Of a stretch of DNA of 64,000 nucleotides, positions 55,287-63,035 are shown in pieces. This stretch comes from Pelomonas sp. Root1444 (GTDB taxonomy: Bacteria; Pseudomonadota; Gammaproteobacteria; Burkholderiales; Burkholderiaceae_C): contig NZ_LMFP01000028.1 in assembly GCF_001426885.1 (NCBI RefSeq), positions 1,096,174 to 1,160,173 of the forward strand, given 5' to 3'. The translations under genes were made by a program, and so were the position numbers. The notes under the pieces are model-generated. The model was not told where the DNA came from. It saw only the letters and a list, made by a program, of their open reading frames with translations, and did no database searches. Every line of letters starts with the position of its first letter. Position 1 is the stretch's first letter.

Positions 55287-55997
55287 GTGACCCTCCTTGC
55301 CTCTGACGCCCTCGTCCTGCGCGACGGCCCGGCGCTGCCGCCGCTCTCCCACTTCAAGCTCGCCGCCTTCGACATGGATTCGACGCTGATCAGCATCGAG
55401 TGCATCGACGAGATCGCCGCGCTGGCCGGCAAGGGCGAGCAGGTCGCCGCCATCACCGAGGCCGCCATGCGCGGCGAGATCACCGACTTCAAGGACAGCC
55501 TGCGCCGTCGCCTGGCGCTGCTGGCCGGCGTGCCGGCCGGCGTGCTGGACCGGGTGCTGGCCGAGCGCCTGACGTTCAACCCCGGTGCGCGCGAACTCTG
55601 TGCAGCGCTCAAGGCCGCGGGCCTCAAGCTCGTGCTGGTGTCCGGCGGCTTCACCTTCTTCACGCGCTTCGTCGCGGCCGAGCTGGGCATGGACTTCGTG
55701 CGCAGCAACGAGCTGGAGATCGAGGACGGTGCCCTCACCGGCCGGGTCGTCATGCAGGACTGGGGCGACATCTGCGACGGCGAGCAAAAGCGCCTGATGC
55801 TGCTGCAGAGCTGCGCGGCCATCGGCTGCCGCCCGGACCAGGCGATCGCCGTCGGCGACGGCGCCAACGACCTGCCGATGATGGGCGCGGCCGGCCTGTC
55901 GGTGGCCTACCGTGCCAAGCCCAAGGTGCGCGAGCAGGCTCGCATCGCCATCAACGAAGGTGGGCTCGACCGGCTGCTGGAGCTGCTGAGGCCGTGA
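55287..55997 (+). CDS. serB: Phosphoserine phosphatase
   Basis: A 236-residue HAD-family enzyme that makes serine from phosphoserine. The start is taken as GTG 55287 because homologues begin with the same TLL...L segment; no ATG lies at the right place. The nucleophile D29 and D31 are in FDMDSTL, the serine motif is SGGFTFF, and the metal-binding GDGANDLPM is present. The position near mfd fits a common betaproteobacterial arrangement. Its TGA overlaps the next gene's GTG start. Confidence 0.92.
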   Translation: MTLLASDALVLRDGPALPPLSHFKLAAFDMDSTLISIECIDEIAALAGKGEQVAAITEAAMRGEITDFKDSLRRRLALLAGVPAGVLDRVLAERLTFNPGARELCAALKAAGLKLVLVSGGFTFFTRFVAAELGMDFVRSNELEIEDGALTGRVVMQDWGDICDGEQKRLMLLQSCAAIGCRPDQAIAVGDGANDLPMMGAAGLSVAYRAKPKVREQARIAINEGGLDRLLELLRP

Positions 55998-56725
55998 AAC
56001 CGCTGGCAGCGCCGCTGCTGGCCGCCGTGCTCACCGGCGCGGCCACGGCGCAGCCTGCCGCCGCCCCACCGCTGCGCTTCGTCGCCGCGACCAGCAACAC
56101 CCTGCCCATCGCCGAGTTCGACGCCGGCGAACAGCTCGTCGGCGGCATCGCCAAGGACCTGGGCACCCTGATCGCCACGGGCCTGGGCCGGCCGGTCAGC
56201 TTCGTGCCGCTGCCGGCCTCGCGGGTCAGCGCCGCCCTGACGGCGGGCGAGGCCGACGCGGTCTGCTTCGTGCTGCCGCAGTGGCTGCAGGGTGATTTCC
56301 GCTGGACGCGCGGCCTGATTCCCGACGCCAGCCTCGTTGCCGCCCATGCCGACGCGCCGGCGCTGAAGAGCCTGGACGAGCTGGCCGGCACGCCGGTCGG
56401 CACGGTGCAGGGCTATCGCTATCCGCGCGTCGAGCAACTGCTGGAGAAGAGGCTCAAACGCGCGGACCAGCCCAGCATGGCCGCCAACCTGCGCGCGCTT
56501 GCGGCCGGCCGCGTGCGCTACGCGCTGGTGGAGAAGACCTCGCTGCAGTACTTCCTGCGCGGCCAGCCGGATGCGCCGGTGCGCACCGCCTGGGTCATCG
56601 ACCGCTTCGACGCGCGCTGTGCCTTCTCGGCGCGCTCCGGCGTGCCGTTCGCCGAGGTGGCCCAGGTGCTGGACCGCCTCGTCAGCGACGGCAGCGTGGA
56701 GCGCGTGCTGGCGCGTTACCGCTGA
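55994..56725 (+). CDS. Periplasmic solute-binding-like protein (SBP family 3)
   Basis: A 243-residue exported protein with start GTG 55994, overlapping the serB stop by GTGA. After the signal peptide (~1-20, cut near ATA-QP) comes a family-3 substrate-binding fold: LRFVAATSNTLPIAEFD, GGIAKDLGTLIATGLGRPVSFVPLP and a second half with GTVQGYRYPRVE and RVRYALVEKTSLQYFL. No transporter genes are beside it. Such stand-alone proteins are common in Burkholderiales and may be sensors or orphan binders. Convergent with the next PEP-CTERM gene; the two genes overlap by ten bases. Confidence 0.78.
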   Translation: MKPLAAPLLAAVLTGAATAQPAAAPPLRFVAATSNTLPIAEFDAGEQLVGGIAKDLGTLIATGLGRPVSFVPLPASRVSAALTAGEADAVCFVLPQWLQGDFRWTRGLIPDASLVAAHADAPALKSLDELAGTPVGTVQGYRYPRVEQLLEKRLKRADQPSMAANLRALAAGRVRYALVEKTSLQYFLRGQPDAPVRTAWVIDRFDARCAFSARSGVPFAEVAQVLDRLVSDGSVERVLARYR

Positions 56726-57540
56726 AGGCGGCGCCGCGCGATCCCGCCGACGACCGCCAGGCCGGCCAGCATCAGCGCGTAGCTCTCGGGCTCCGGCACG
56801 GCCGCGACGGCCAGCACGTCCGACACGATGGGCGTGGTGTTGGAGGCGGCGATGGTGGTCCAGTTCGCGTTCGAGGCCAGCGCCGTCTTCAGCTCGGCCA
56901 TCGAAGCGAACGGTGCATCGTTCGTCGTGACCTGGGCAGTGAACTGGGTGTAGCGCGTCGCGTCGGCACCGACCTTGTACTCGCGCAGCTGGATGCCGCT
57001 CAGGCCGGTGGCGGCCATCGGGTTGTCGGAGGTGGTGTAGGTGCCGCGGTTGGAGATGGCGCCCAGGAAGGTGATGGCCGACGGCTGGTAGTTGGTGGCG
57101 TAGGACGCGGCTTGGAAGGCGTAGAGGATGTCTCCACCGCTGGAAATGTTGGACGACGCGCCATTCAGATTGGTGACGACGCCATTGGCCGTGCCGCCCG
57201 CAGCGCCGGACTTGGCGGCGTATTGGCCGCTGACGCCCGTCCCACGCAGCGCGACGGAGGTGCCCGCGCTGACATCGGCGGCGGCCGTCCACGACCAGAA
57301 CGTCTCGGCCGTCGTCGAGAACACGCCGGCCGCCGGCGTCGTCTGCAGCACGTTCGTGTCGGTGAAGTAGATGGTCGTGCCCGCCGCGATGTCGACGAAG
57401 CTGACGAAGGACCAGCCGCCCACCGTCGTGTTGCCGTTCACGCCGGTGAAGGCGAAGTCGGTCTGGGTCAGCGCGGTGCCGGCGGCCTGGGCGGCAAGGG
57501 TGGTGGCAGCGAGGGCGGTCAGGGTCAGGATGCGTTTCAT
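56716..57540 (-). CDS. PEP-CTERM sorting-domain protein, 274 aa
   Basis: An exported protein with signal peptide (1-19), a beta-sandwich body starting with TQTDFAFTGVNGNTTVGGWSFVSFVDIAAGTTIYFTD (the style of lamin-tail/surface repeat proteins), and the PEP-CTERM tail VPEPESYALMLAGLAVVGGIARRR. It is the last of three genes in one direction (pectate lyase, PEP-CTERM, this one), with gaps of 17 and 30 bp, so it is probably in that operon. Confidence 0.85.
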   Translation of the reverse strand: MKRILTLTALAATTLAAQAAGTALTQTDFAFTGVNGNTTVGGWSFVSFVDIAAGTTIYFTDTNVLQTTPAAGVFSTTAETFWSWTAAADVSAGTSVALRGTGVSGQYAAKSGAAGGTANGVVTNLNGASSNISSGGDILYAFQAASYATNYQPSAITFLGAISNRGTYTTSDNPMAATGLSGIQLREYKVGADATRYTQFTAQVTTNDAPFASMAELKTALASNANWTTIAASNTTPIVSDVLAVAAVPEPESYALMLAGLAVVGGIARRRLQR

Positions 57541-57570
57541 GGGATGTCTCCGTGTGGTTGTGGTGGGGGA

Positions 57571-58326
57571 TCAGCGGTTGCGGCGGCGCGCCATGGCGGC
57601 CACGGCCAGCAGGCCGGGCACGAGCAGCAGCGCGCTCGCCGGCTCGGGCACCGGGGCGGCGACGAGCACGAGGTTGTCGATGGACACGCCGTAGTAGCTG
57701 TCGCGGTTCGTCAGCGTGAAGCCGGCGATGTCGGCCGCGCCGCCCGTGCGGGCGAAGGCATAGCGGCCATCGCTGCGGCCGCCCAGGTCCACGGCCTCGA
57801 CGAGGCTGCCGTCGGCGCGGAACAGGCTCAGCGTGACCGCGCCGCCATCGGCGTCGCGCAGCTGCAGCCCCAGCGCCGACACCGGCGAGGCGAAGCGGGC
57901 GGAGATGGCGCCGAAGCCGTCGGCGGCGCCGGCCAGCGGGCCCATGCCGAACAGCGCGGCGCCATCGGCGTCGCCATAGTGGTAGGCGCCCAGGTTGGCG
58001 CCGGCCGCGCCGGCCAGCAGCGCCAGGCCCGCCGTGGGGCTGCCGAAGCTGAGGTCGTCGAACCAGTCCTGCGCCACCTCGCCCGGCCGCGGCGCCTTGG
58101 CGACGGCCAGTTCCTGGCCGGCGAAGCGCTCGCCGAACTGGACGCCACCGCTGCTCAGCAGGCCATCGATGAGGACGCTGTCAAACGCGTTGGCGGCCAG
58201 CTCGGTGAAGCTGACGGTGGCGCCGCCGAGCGAGGCGTAGGCGACCTCGTCGGTCGCGCCGGCCTGTGCCGTGCCGGCGATGAGGCCCAGCAGCAGCGCG
58301 GCCAGGGGTCGGAGTCGGAATTTCAT
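57571..58326 (-). CDS. PEP-CTERM sorting-domain protein, 251 aa
   Basis: An exported protein with signal peptide (1-22), a Gly/Ala-rich beta body with ISARFASPVSALGLQLRDADGG and a C-terminal YGVSIDNLVLVAAPVPEPASALLL PEP-CTERM tail ending in RRRNR. This pattern (beta body, short Asp/Asn strand, PEP motif) is common among exosortase substrates. It starts 17 bp after the pectate lyase stop, so it is probably translated from the same mRNA. Confidence 0.85.
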   Translation of the reverse strand: MKFRLRPLAALLLGLIAGTAQAGATDEVAYASLGGATVSFTELAANAFDSVLIDGLLSSGGVQFGERFAGQELAVAKAPRPGEVAQDWFDDLSFGSPTAGLALLAGAAGANLGAYHYGDADGAALFGMGPLAGAADGFGAISARFASPVSALGLQLRDADGGAVTLSLFRADGSLVEAVDLGGRSDGRYAFARTGGAADIAGFTLTNRDSYYGVSIDNLVLVAAPVPEPASALLLVPGLLAVAAMARRRNR

Positions 58327-58343
58327 GGTTGGGGTTTCCTCGA

Positions 58344-60683
58344 TCACCGGCCGCCGCCGACGATGCTGACGTTGTCGAAATCGGCCGTGACGGCCGTGCT
58401 GTTGCTGCCGGACGAAAGCGCCAGGCCGACGTACAGGCTGGGCACCGTCACGCTGACGTTGGTCTTCTCGGCCCAGGTGATGCCGTCGGTGGACGCGGCC
58501 GAATACAGCGCGTTGCCGCGCCGCTGCACACGCACCCACACCGGCGGCGTCGAGCTGGAGAAGCCGGCCAGGTTGGACTTGTTGTTGGCGTTGATGGCCG
58601 CGCGGATCTCGCCGGTGGAGGCATAGCGCGCCGTCCAGGCATAGACCGGCGTGCCCGTCAGCGCGTCGGCCGCCACCACGCCGGCGCGGGCAGAGTCGGC
58701 GCTGCCGCCCTGCGCGACGACGCGGGCCGTGAAGGTGAAGTCACCCGTGAGCGCCGTGTACTTGAAGTTGAAGGCATAAGGGCTGCCGGTGTTGATGACG
58801 CCCGCACCCGACAGCGTGTAGGTGCCCGTGGCCTGCGCGTAGCTCGCGGCCGGCACGGCAGCGGTGACCGCGCTGCTCAGCGTCAGCTCGCCACTGCCGT
58901 CTCCGCAGGGCAGCGTGGCGGTGCAGGCCGTGCCGGGGTTGGGCGCTGGGGCCGGGCTGGGCGAGGGACTGGGGCTTGGCGAGGGGCTTGGCGTGGGCGC
59001 CGGGCTGGGCGCGGGCGAGCTGGGCAGCGGCGCGGGCACGGGGCCGGCGACGGCATACAGGCCCAGCCGGCCGGCACCGGCCGACTGCTGCACGGCGCCG
59101 CGCGTGGCATCCGCGCTGCGCAGCGTGTAGGCATAGGGCGGCACCCAGTTCTGCTGGACCGGCAGGCCTTCGCAGCCCTGCAGTTGCACGTCCACGGCAC
59201 CCGTCATCGGCTTGCCGTCGTCGCCCTTGTCGCTGATGAAGCGATGGCCCGAGCTGCGGAAGCTGATGGCGTCCCTGCCGCCGGCCAGCTTGCCGCAGAC
59301 CTCGCGCGGCTTCAGGCCGGTGAACTCGTAGAAGTTGTTCTCCGAGATCACGTCGGACTGGTAGCGCACGTCCAGGCCGGAGGCGAACTTCCTGTCGACG
59401 TCGTCCGTCGTCGTGCTGCCGCTGAGCAGGTTGTTGTAGAGGTGCAGCTGGCCGAATCGCACCAGCGGCAGCCGGCTGTACGGGTGGTCCCACCAGTTGC
59501 CGGTCATCGTCACGTGCAGGCGGCCGGCGTCGCTCCAGGCGCGGCCGGCGTCGCCGTTGCCCACCAGCGTGGTCTTGTGGTGCTTGGTGAAGACGCTGTG
59601 GGACACCGTCACGTAGTCGCTGCCGCGGATGATGTCCAGCGCGCCGTCGTGGCGCGTGTCGCTGGCCAGCGAGTCGGGTGTGTCGCCGTCGCTGATCGTG
59701 ACGTGGTCGATCCACACCTGCTGCGCCCGCGTGATGGCGATGCCGTCCATGTAGGCGTTGCCGCTGTCCTCGGGGTTCACGTCCCAGGGCGTATCGATCG
59801 CGAGGTTGCGCAGGATGATGTTGCGCGTCCAGGTCGGGTACAGCTCGGGGTCCTTGCCGGCGGCCACCCAGTTCTTGAAGTCGGCCTCGGGGCTGCCGCC
59901 GGGCGCCAGCGCGGCCTCGATGCCGATGAGGATCTGCGTGCCGGTGATGCGCGCCGGGCGGCCGTTGCTGTCGTTGATGCCCACCAACGTCGTGTTGGAC
60001 GGGATGGAGAAGGAGCCGCCGTTCTTCTGGTCCAGGAAGCCCGTGTACTCCTCGAAAACCGTGTTGCCGTCACGCCAGCGGAAGTCGATGTGGCCGACGA
60101 TGCGGATGATCTTGGGCTCGTTCTTCGCCTCGCGCAGCGCGGCCAGCAGCTGCTCCTTGTTGAACACGGTGTAGACGCGGTGGCCAGCGGCCGACGCGCC
60201 GCCGGTGACGCGCACCTTGCCCTTGCGCGACTGGCCGTGCCAGCCGATGTCGGGCGCGGTCTCGCGCTCGAAGCTCAGCTGTCCATTGGTCGGGTCCACG
60301 GTGGCGAACTGCCAGGCCGGCAGCTGCGGCGCGGCGCGGTAGTTGGCCGGGTTGTGCAGGCCGCTGAGGGTGGTCGGTGCGGCATAGCTGCGCGTGCCGG
60401 TGTCGAACAGCAGCGGCGCGCCCGGGTCGGTCAGGCTCAGCGCGTCGATGACGGGCGCGGGCGCCGGCGCGATGGGCCGCGGGTCGCGCACGGCCAATGC
60501 CTTGGCGGTCGCGGTCTCGGCGGTGGCGGTGCCCGTCGCATCGAGGCGGCCGGCACCGGCCTGCTCGCTGGACTGCTGCGCGGTGGCGAAGGTCGCGGCG
60601 TTCTCCTGGCCGCCCCCGCAGGCCAGCAGGCCGAGCGAGATGGACGAAGCCAGCAGGCCCAGCCTGGGCTTGCGTGAAGTCAT
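58344..60683 (-). CDS. Pectate lyase lipoprotein (PL1) with C-terminal beta-sandwich
   Basis: A 779-residue lipoprotein that would cleave polygalacturonate by beta-elimination. The start ATG is 60683, with lipobox LLA-C22 and then GGG. The PL1 parallel beta-helix spans ~150-520: VWIDHVTISD, HDGALDIIRGSDYVTVSHS with calcium-binding Asp residues, and the catalytic Arg region RLPLVRFGQLHLYNN. A Pro/Ser linker (~555-580, SPSPSPSP type) leads to a C-terminal concanavalin-like domain (~600-779, DUF1349-like) that may bind polysaccharide. An operator resembling KdgR sites lies 312 bp upstream. It heads an apparent operon with two PEP-CTERM genes. Confidence 0.9.
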   Translation of the reverse strand: MTSRKPRLGLLASSISLGLLACGGGQENAATFATAQQSSEQAGAGRLDATGTATAETATAKALAVRDPRPIAPAPAPVIDALSLTDPGAPLLFDTGTRSYAAPTTLSGLHNPANYRAAPQLPAWQFATVDPTNGQLSFERETAPDIGWHGQSRKGKVRVTGGASAAGHRVYTVFNKEQLLAALREAKNEPKIIRIVGHIDFRWRDGNTVFEEYTGFLDQKNGGSFSIPSNTTLVGINDSNGRPARITGTQILIGIEAALAPGGSPEADFKNWVAAGKDPELYPTWTRNIILRNLAIDTPWDVNPEDSGNAYMDGIAITRAQQVWIDHVTISDGDTPDSLASDTRHDGALDIIRGSDYVTVSHSVFTKHHKTTLVGNGDAGRAWSDAGRLHVTMTGNWWDHPYSRLPLVRFGQLHLYNNLLSGSTTTDDVDRKFASGLDVRYQSDVISENNFYEFTGLKPREVCGKLAGGRDAISFRSSGHRFISDKGDDGKPMTGAVDVQLQGCEGLPVQQNWVPPYAYTLRSADATRGAVQQSAGAGRLGLYAVAGPVPAPLPSSPAPSPAPTPSPSPSPSPSPSPAPAPNPGTACTATLPCGDGSGELTLSSAVTAAVPAASYAQATGTYTLSGAGVINTGSPYAFNFKYTALTGDFTFTARVVAQGGSADSARAGVVAADALTGTPVYAWTARYASTGEIRAAINANNKSNLAGFSSSTPPVWVRVQRRGNALYSAASTDGITWAEKTNVSVTVPSLYVGLALSSGSNSTAVTADFDNVSIVGGGR

Positions 60684-61096
60684 GGCATGTCTCCTGGGCG
60701 CGCTCTTGTGGCGCGCGATGTGTGGTGTGTGCATGCCGCCCCCTGCGATGCGCCGGCCGCGGGCGGGCGCAGGCCCACCCGGCACCTGGCCCGTCAGGGG
60801 TCAGGCGCGCAGCGCATCAGCTTCAGGGACGGGGAATCGGCAGCAGGCCGAGAGGAGGCATCGGCCCGCGCGGCACCGGCTCGCTTGGGCGTCAGGAGAG
60901 GGAGCGGGCGCAGCAGGCGCACCGCGCTGCATCGGCTGTCGGCACCCCGGCCACCCGGCGGTGACCGGTCGGCGGTATCGGCTCAGCGAGCAGTTGGAAC
61001 AGTGTTTCGTTTTTGCGTTGGGCGGTCAACGCCGGGCAATCCCTGAACCCACGCGACTGAGGGGGCGGGTCTGCACCAGGACTGCGGTGGACGGCT
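60684..61096. other. Intergenic region upstream of the pectate lyase gene
   Basis: 413 bp with no supported gene, between the pectate lyase start and the S4-protein stop. It contains the KdgR-like dyad at 60995-61009, and nearby a locally AT-rich stretch (around 61000-61020). The rest is GC-rich and shows no RNA gene or repeat that I can recognise. Confidence 0.6.
60995..61009. promoter_or_regulatory. KdgR-like operator upstream of pectate lyase
   Basis: TGGAACA-G-TGTTTCG has an inverted 5-of-7 match and is close to the enterobacterial KdgR consensus core TGAAACAnTGTTTCA, the IclR-family repressor of pectin-degradation genes. On the minus strand it lies 312 bp before the pectate lyase start. 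No IclR regulator is encoded in the window. Confidence 0.4.
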
Positions 61097-61318
61097 TCAG
61101 CCGCCGGCACGGGCCAGCACGCGCACCTGCTGGCCGCCGAACTCGACGACCTGGCCGGCGCGCATCTTGGCGGTCTTGCGCAGCTCGACCTGCCCGTCCA
61201 CCCTGACCTCGCCGGCCGCGATGAGCACGCGGGCGCGGCCGCCGCTTTCGACCAGGCCCACGGCCTTGAGCAGCTTGTCGAGCTCGATGTACTCGCCGCG
61301 CAGTTCAAGCTCAAGCAT
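61097..61318 (-). CDS. S4-domain RNA-binding protein
   Basis: A 73-residue protein made of one S4 RNA-binding domain: YIELDKLLKAVGLVESGGRARVLIAAGEVRVDGQ, then ELRKTAKMRAGQVVEFGG. Similar small proteins (YbcJ-like) bind structured RNA; the target is unknown. It overlaps the ThDP enzyme gene by eight bases, and it is downstream of it on the same strand. Confidence 0.85.
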   Translation of the reverse strand: MLELELRGEYIELDKLLKAVGLVESGGRARVLIAAGEVRVDGQVELRKTAKMRAGQVVEFGGQQVRVLARAGG

Positions 61319-63026
61319 GGTGAGCCTTTTGCGCCGCTTCGCGGATGGCGGTCAGCGTCGAGCGCGAGGTGGACACGTCCGACGACAGGCGCAGGTGCAG
61401 CAACGCCGGCTTGCCCGCGGCGATGGCGGCGTCCAGCGCCGGGCCGACCTGCCCGGTGTTCTCGGCGTACAGCGCCGCGAAGCCGAAGGCTTCGGCCAGC
61501 TTGGCGAAGTCGGGGTTGAACAGGTCGCTGCCCGACACGCGGCCGGGGTACTCGCGCTCCTGGTGCATGCGGATGGTGCCGTAGGTGCCGTTGTCGACGA
61601 CGATCACGAGCAGCTTCTTCGCGCCATAGCCGGTGGCCGTGGCCAGCTCCTGGCCGGTCATCAGGAAGTCGCCATCGCCGGCGATGTTCACGACCCAGCG
61701 CTCGTCCTGCAGCAGCGCGGCGGCGACGGCAGCGGGCACGCCGTAGCCCATCGCGCCGGAGGTCGGCGCCAGCTGCGTCCTGCCGAAGCGGTGCAGCGCC
61801 GTGTAGCGGTGGAAGCGGTGCAGCCAGCCGCTGTAGTTGCCGGCGCCGTTGGTGAAGATCGTGCCCTCGGGCAGCTTGGCATCGATGAGGCGGATGACCT
61901 CGGCCATGTCCAGCGGCGCCACGGGCGTGGGCACCAGGTTGGCCTCGTAGTCGGCATGGGCCGCGGCGGTCCAGTCGCGCCAGGCGATGTCGGCCGGCGG
62001 CGTCAGGCCGGCGAGCGCGGGCGCGGCCTGGCTCATGCTCGCGTTAATGAGCAGCTCGCCGGTGTAGACCCGGCCCAGCTCCTCGGCGCCGGCATGGATG
62101 TGGATGAGCTGCTGCGCCGGCCTTGGCGCCTGCAGCAGCGTGTAGCCGCCGGTCGTCATCTCGCCCAGCCGCGGACCGATGGCGAGGATCAGGTCCGCGG
62201 CCTTCACGCGCGCCGCCAGCCTGGGATTGATGCCGATGCCGACGTCGCCGGCGTAGTTCGGGTGCGCGTTGTCGAACAGGTCCTGGAAGCGGAAGGCGCA
62301 GCCGACGGGCAGTTGCCAGGCTTCGGCAAAGGTCTGCAGCGCAGCGGTCGCCTCGGCCGTCCAGCCGCCACCACCGGCGATGACCAGCGGCTGCTTCGCC
62401 GCGGCCAGGCGCTCGCGCAGTTCGGCCAGGGCGGTGGGCGTCGGCGCGGCCTCGGCCGGTCGCGCGGGCGCGACGACGGGCGCCGTGATGGGCTTGGTCA
62501 GCATGTCCTCGGGCAGCACCAGCACGACCGGCCCGGGGCGCCCCTGCATGGCGGTGTGGAAGGCGCGCGCGACGTACTCGGGCAGCCGCTCGGCGTCATG
62601 CACCTCGCCCACCCACTTGGCCATGCCCAGCGTGCCTGGGCCGAACATCTGGCGGTAGTCGACCTCCTGGAAGGCCTCGCGGTCGCGCTGGTCGCTGGCG
62701 ACCTGGCCGATGAACAGGATCATCGGCGTCGAATCTTGGAAGGCGGTGTGCAGGCCGATGCTGGCGTTCGTCGCGCCCGGGCCGCGTGTGACGAAGCAGA
62801 TGCCGGGGCGGCCTGTCAGCTTGCCCTGCGCCTCGGCCATGAAGGCCGCGCCGCCCTCCTGGCGGCAGGCGATGAAGCGGATCTGGTCGGCGTACTCGTG
62901 GAAGCCGTCGAGCACCGCGAGGTAGCTTTCGCCAGGCACGCCGAAGGCGGTGTCGACGCCCTGGGCAATCAGCGCCTCGACCAGCTTGTGGCCGGCCAGG
63001 CGTGAGGGGGTGGGTTGTCTAGTCAT
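61311..63026 (-). CDS. Thiamine diphosphate-dependent enzyme, acetolactate synthase-like
   Basis: A 571-residue ThDP enzyme of the acetolactate-synthase/pyruvate-decarboxylase superfamily. The cofactor-activating Glu lies in RQEGGAAFMAEA, and the metal/ThDP motif is GDGDFLMTGQELATA...VVDNGTYG. Three-domain order is normal. It lacks an adjacent regulatory subunit (ilvN), so it is not the biosynthetic IlvBN type; a catabolic decarboligase or related reaction is possible but not decided by sequence. The stop overlaps the S4-protein start. Confidence 0.85.
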   Translation of the reverse strand: MTRQPTPSRLAGHKLVEALIAQGVDTAFGVPGESYLAVLDGFHEYADQIRFIACRQEGGAAFMAEAQGKLTGRPGICFVTRGPGATNASIGLHTAFQDSTPMILFIGQVASDQRDREAFQEVDYRQMFGPGTLGMAKWVGEVHDAERLPEYVARAFHTAMQGRPGPVVLVLPEDMLTKPITAPVVAPARPAEAAPTPTALAELRERLAAAKQPLVIAGGGGWTAEATAALQTFAEAWQLPVGCAFRFQDLFDNAHPNYAGDVGIGINPRLAARVKAADLILAIGPRLGEMTTGGYTLLQAPRPAQQLIHIHAGAEELGRVYTGELLINASMSQAAPALAGLTPPADIAWRDWTAAAHADYEANLVPTPVAPLDMAEVIRLIDAKLPEGTIFTNGAGNYSGWLHRFHRYTALHRFGRTQLAPTSGAMGYGVPAAVAAALLQDERWVVNIAGDGDFLMTGQELATATGYGAKKLLVIVVDNGTYGTIRMHQEREYPGRVSGSDLFNPDFAKLAEAFGFAALYAENTGQVGPALDAAIAAGKPALLHLRLSSDVSTSRSTLTAIREAAQKAHHA

Positions 63027-63035
63027 GTGCAGACT

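Noticed and set aside
61311..63026. Biosynthetic acetolactate synthase large subunit (ilvB/ilvI)
   Set aside because: There is no small-subunit gene beside it and the sequence is of the broader catabolic or unassigned ThDP group, so the gene symbol was not given.
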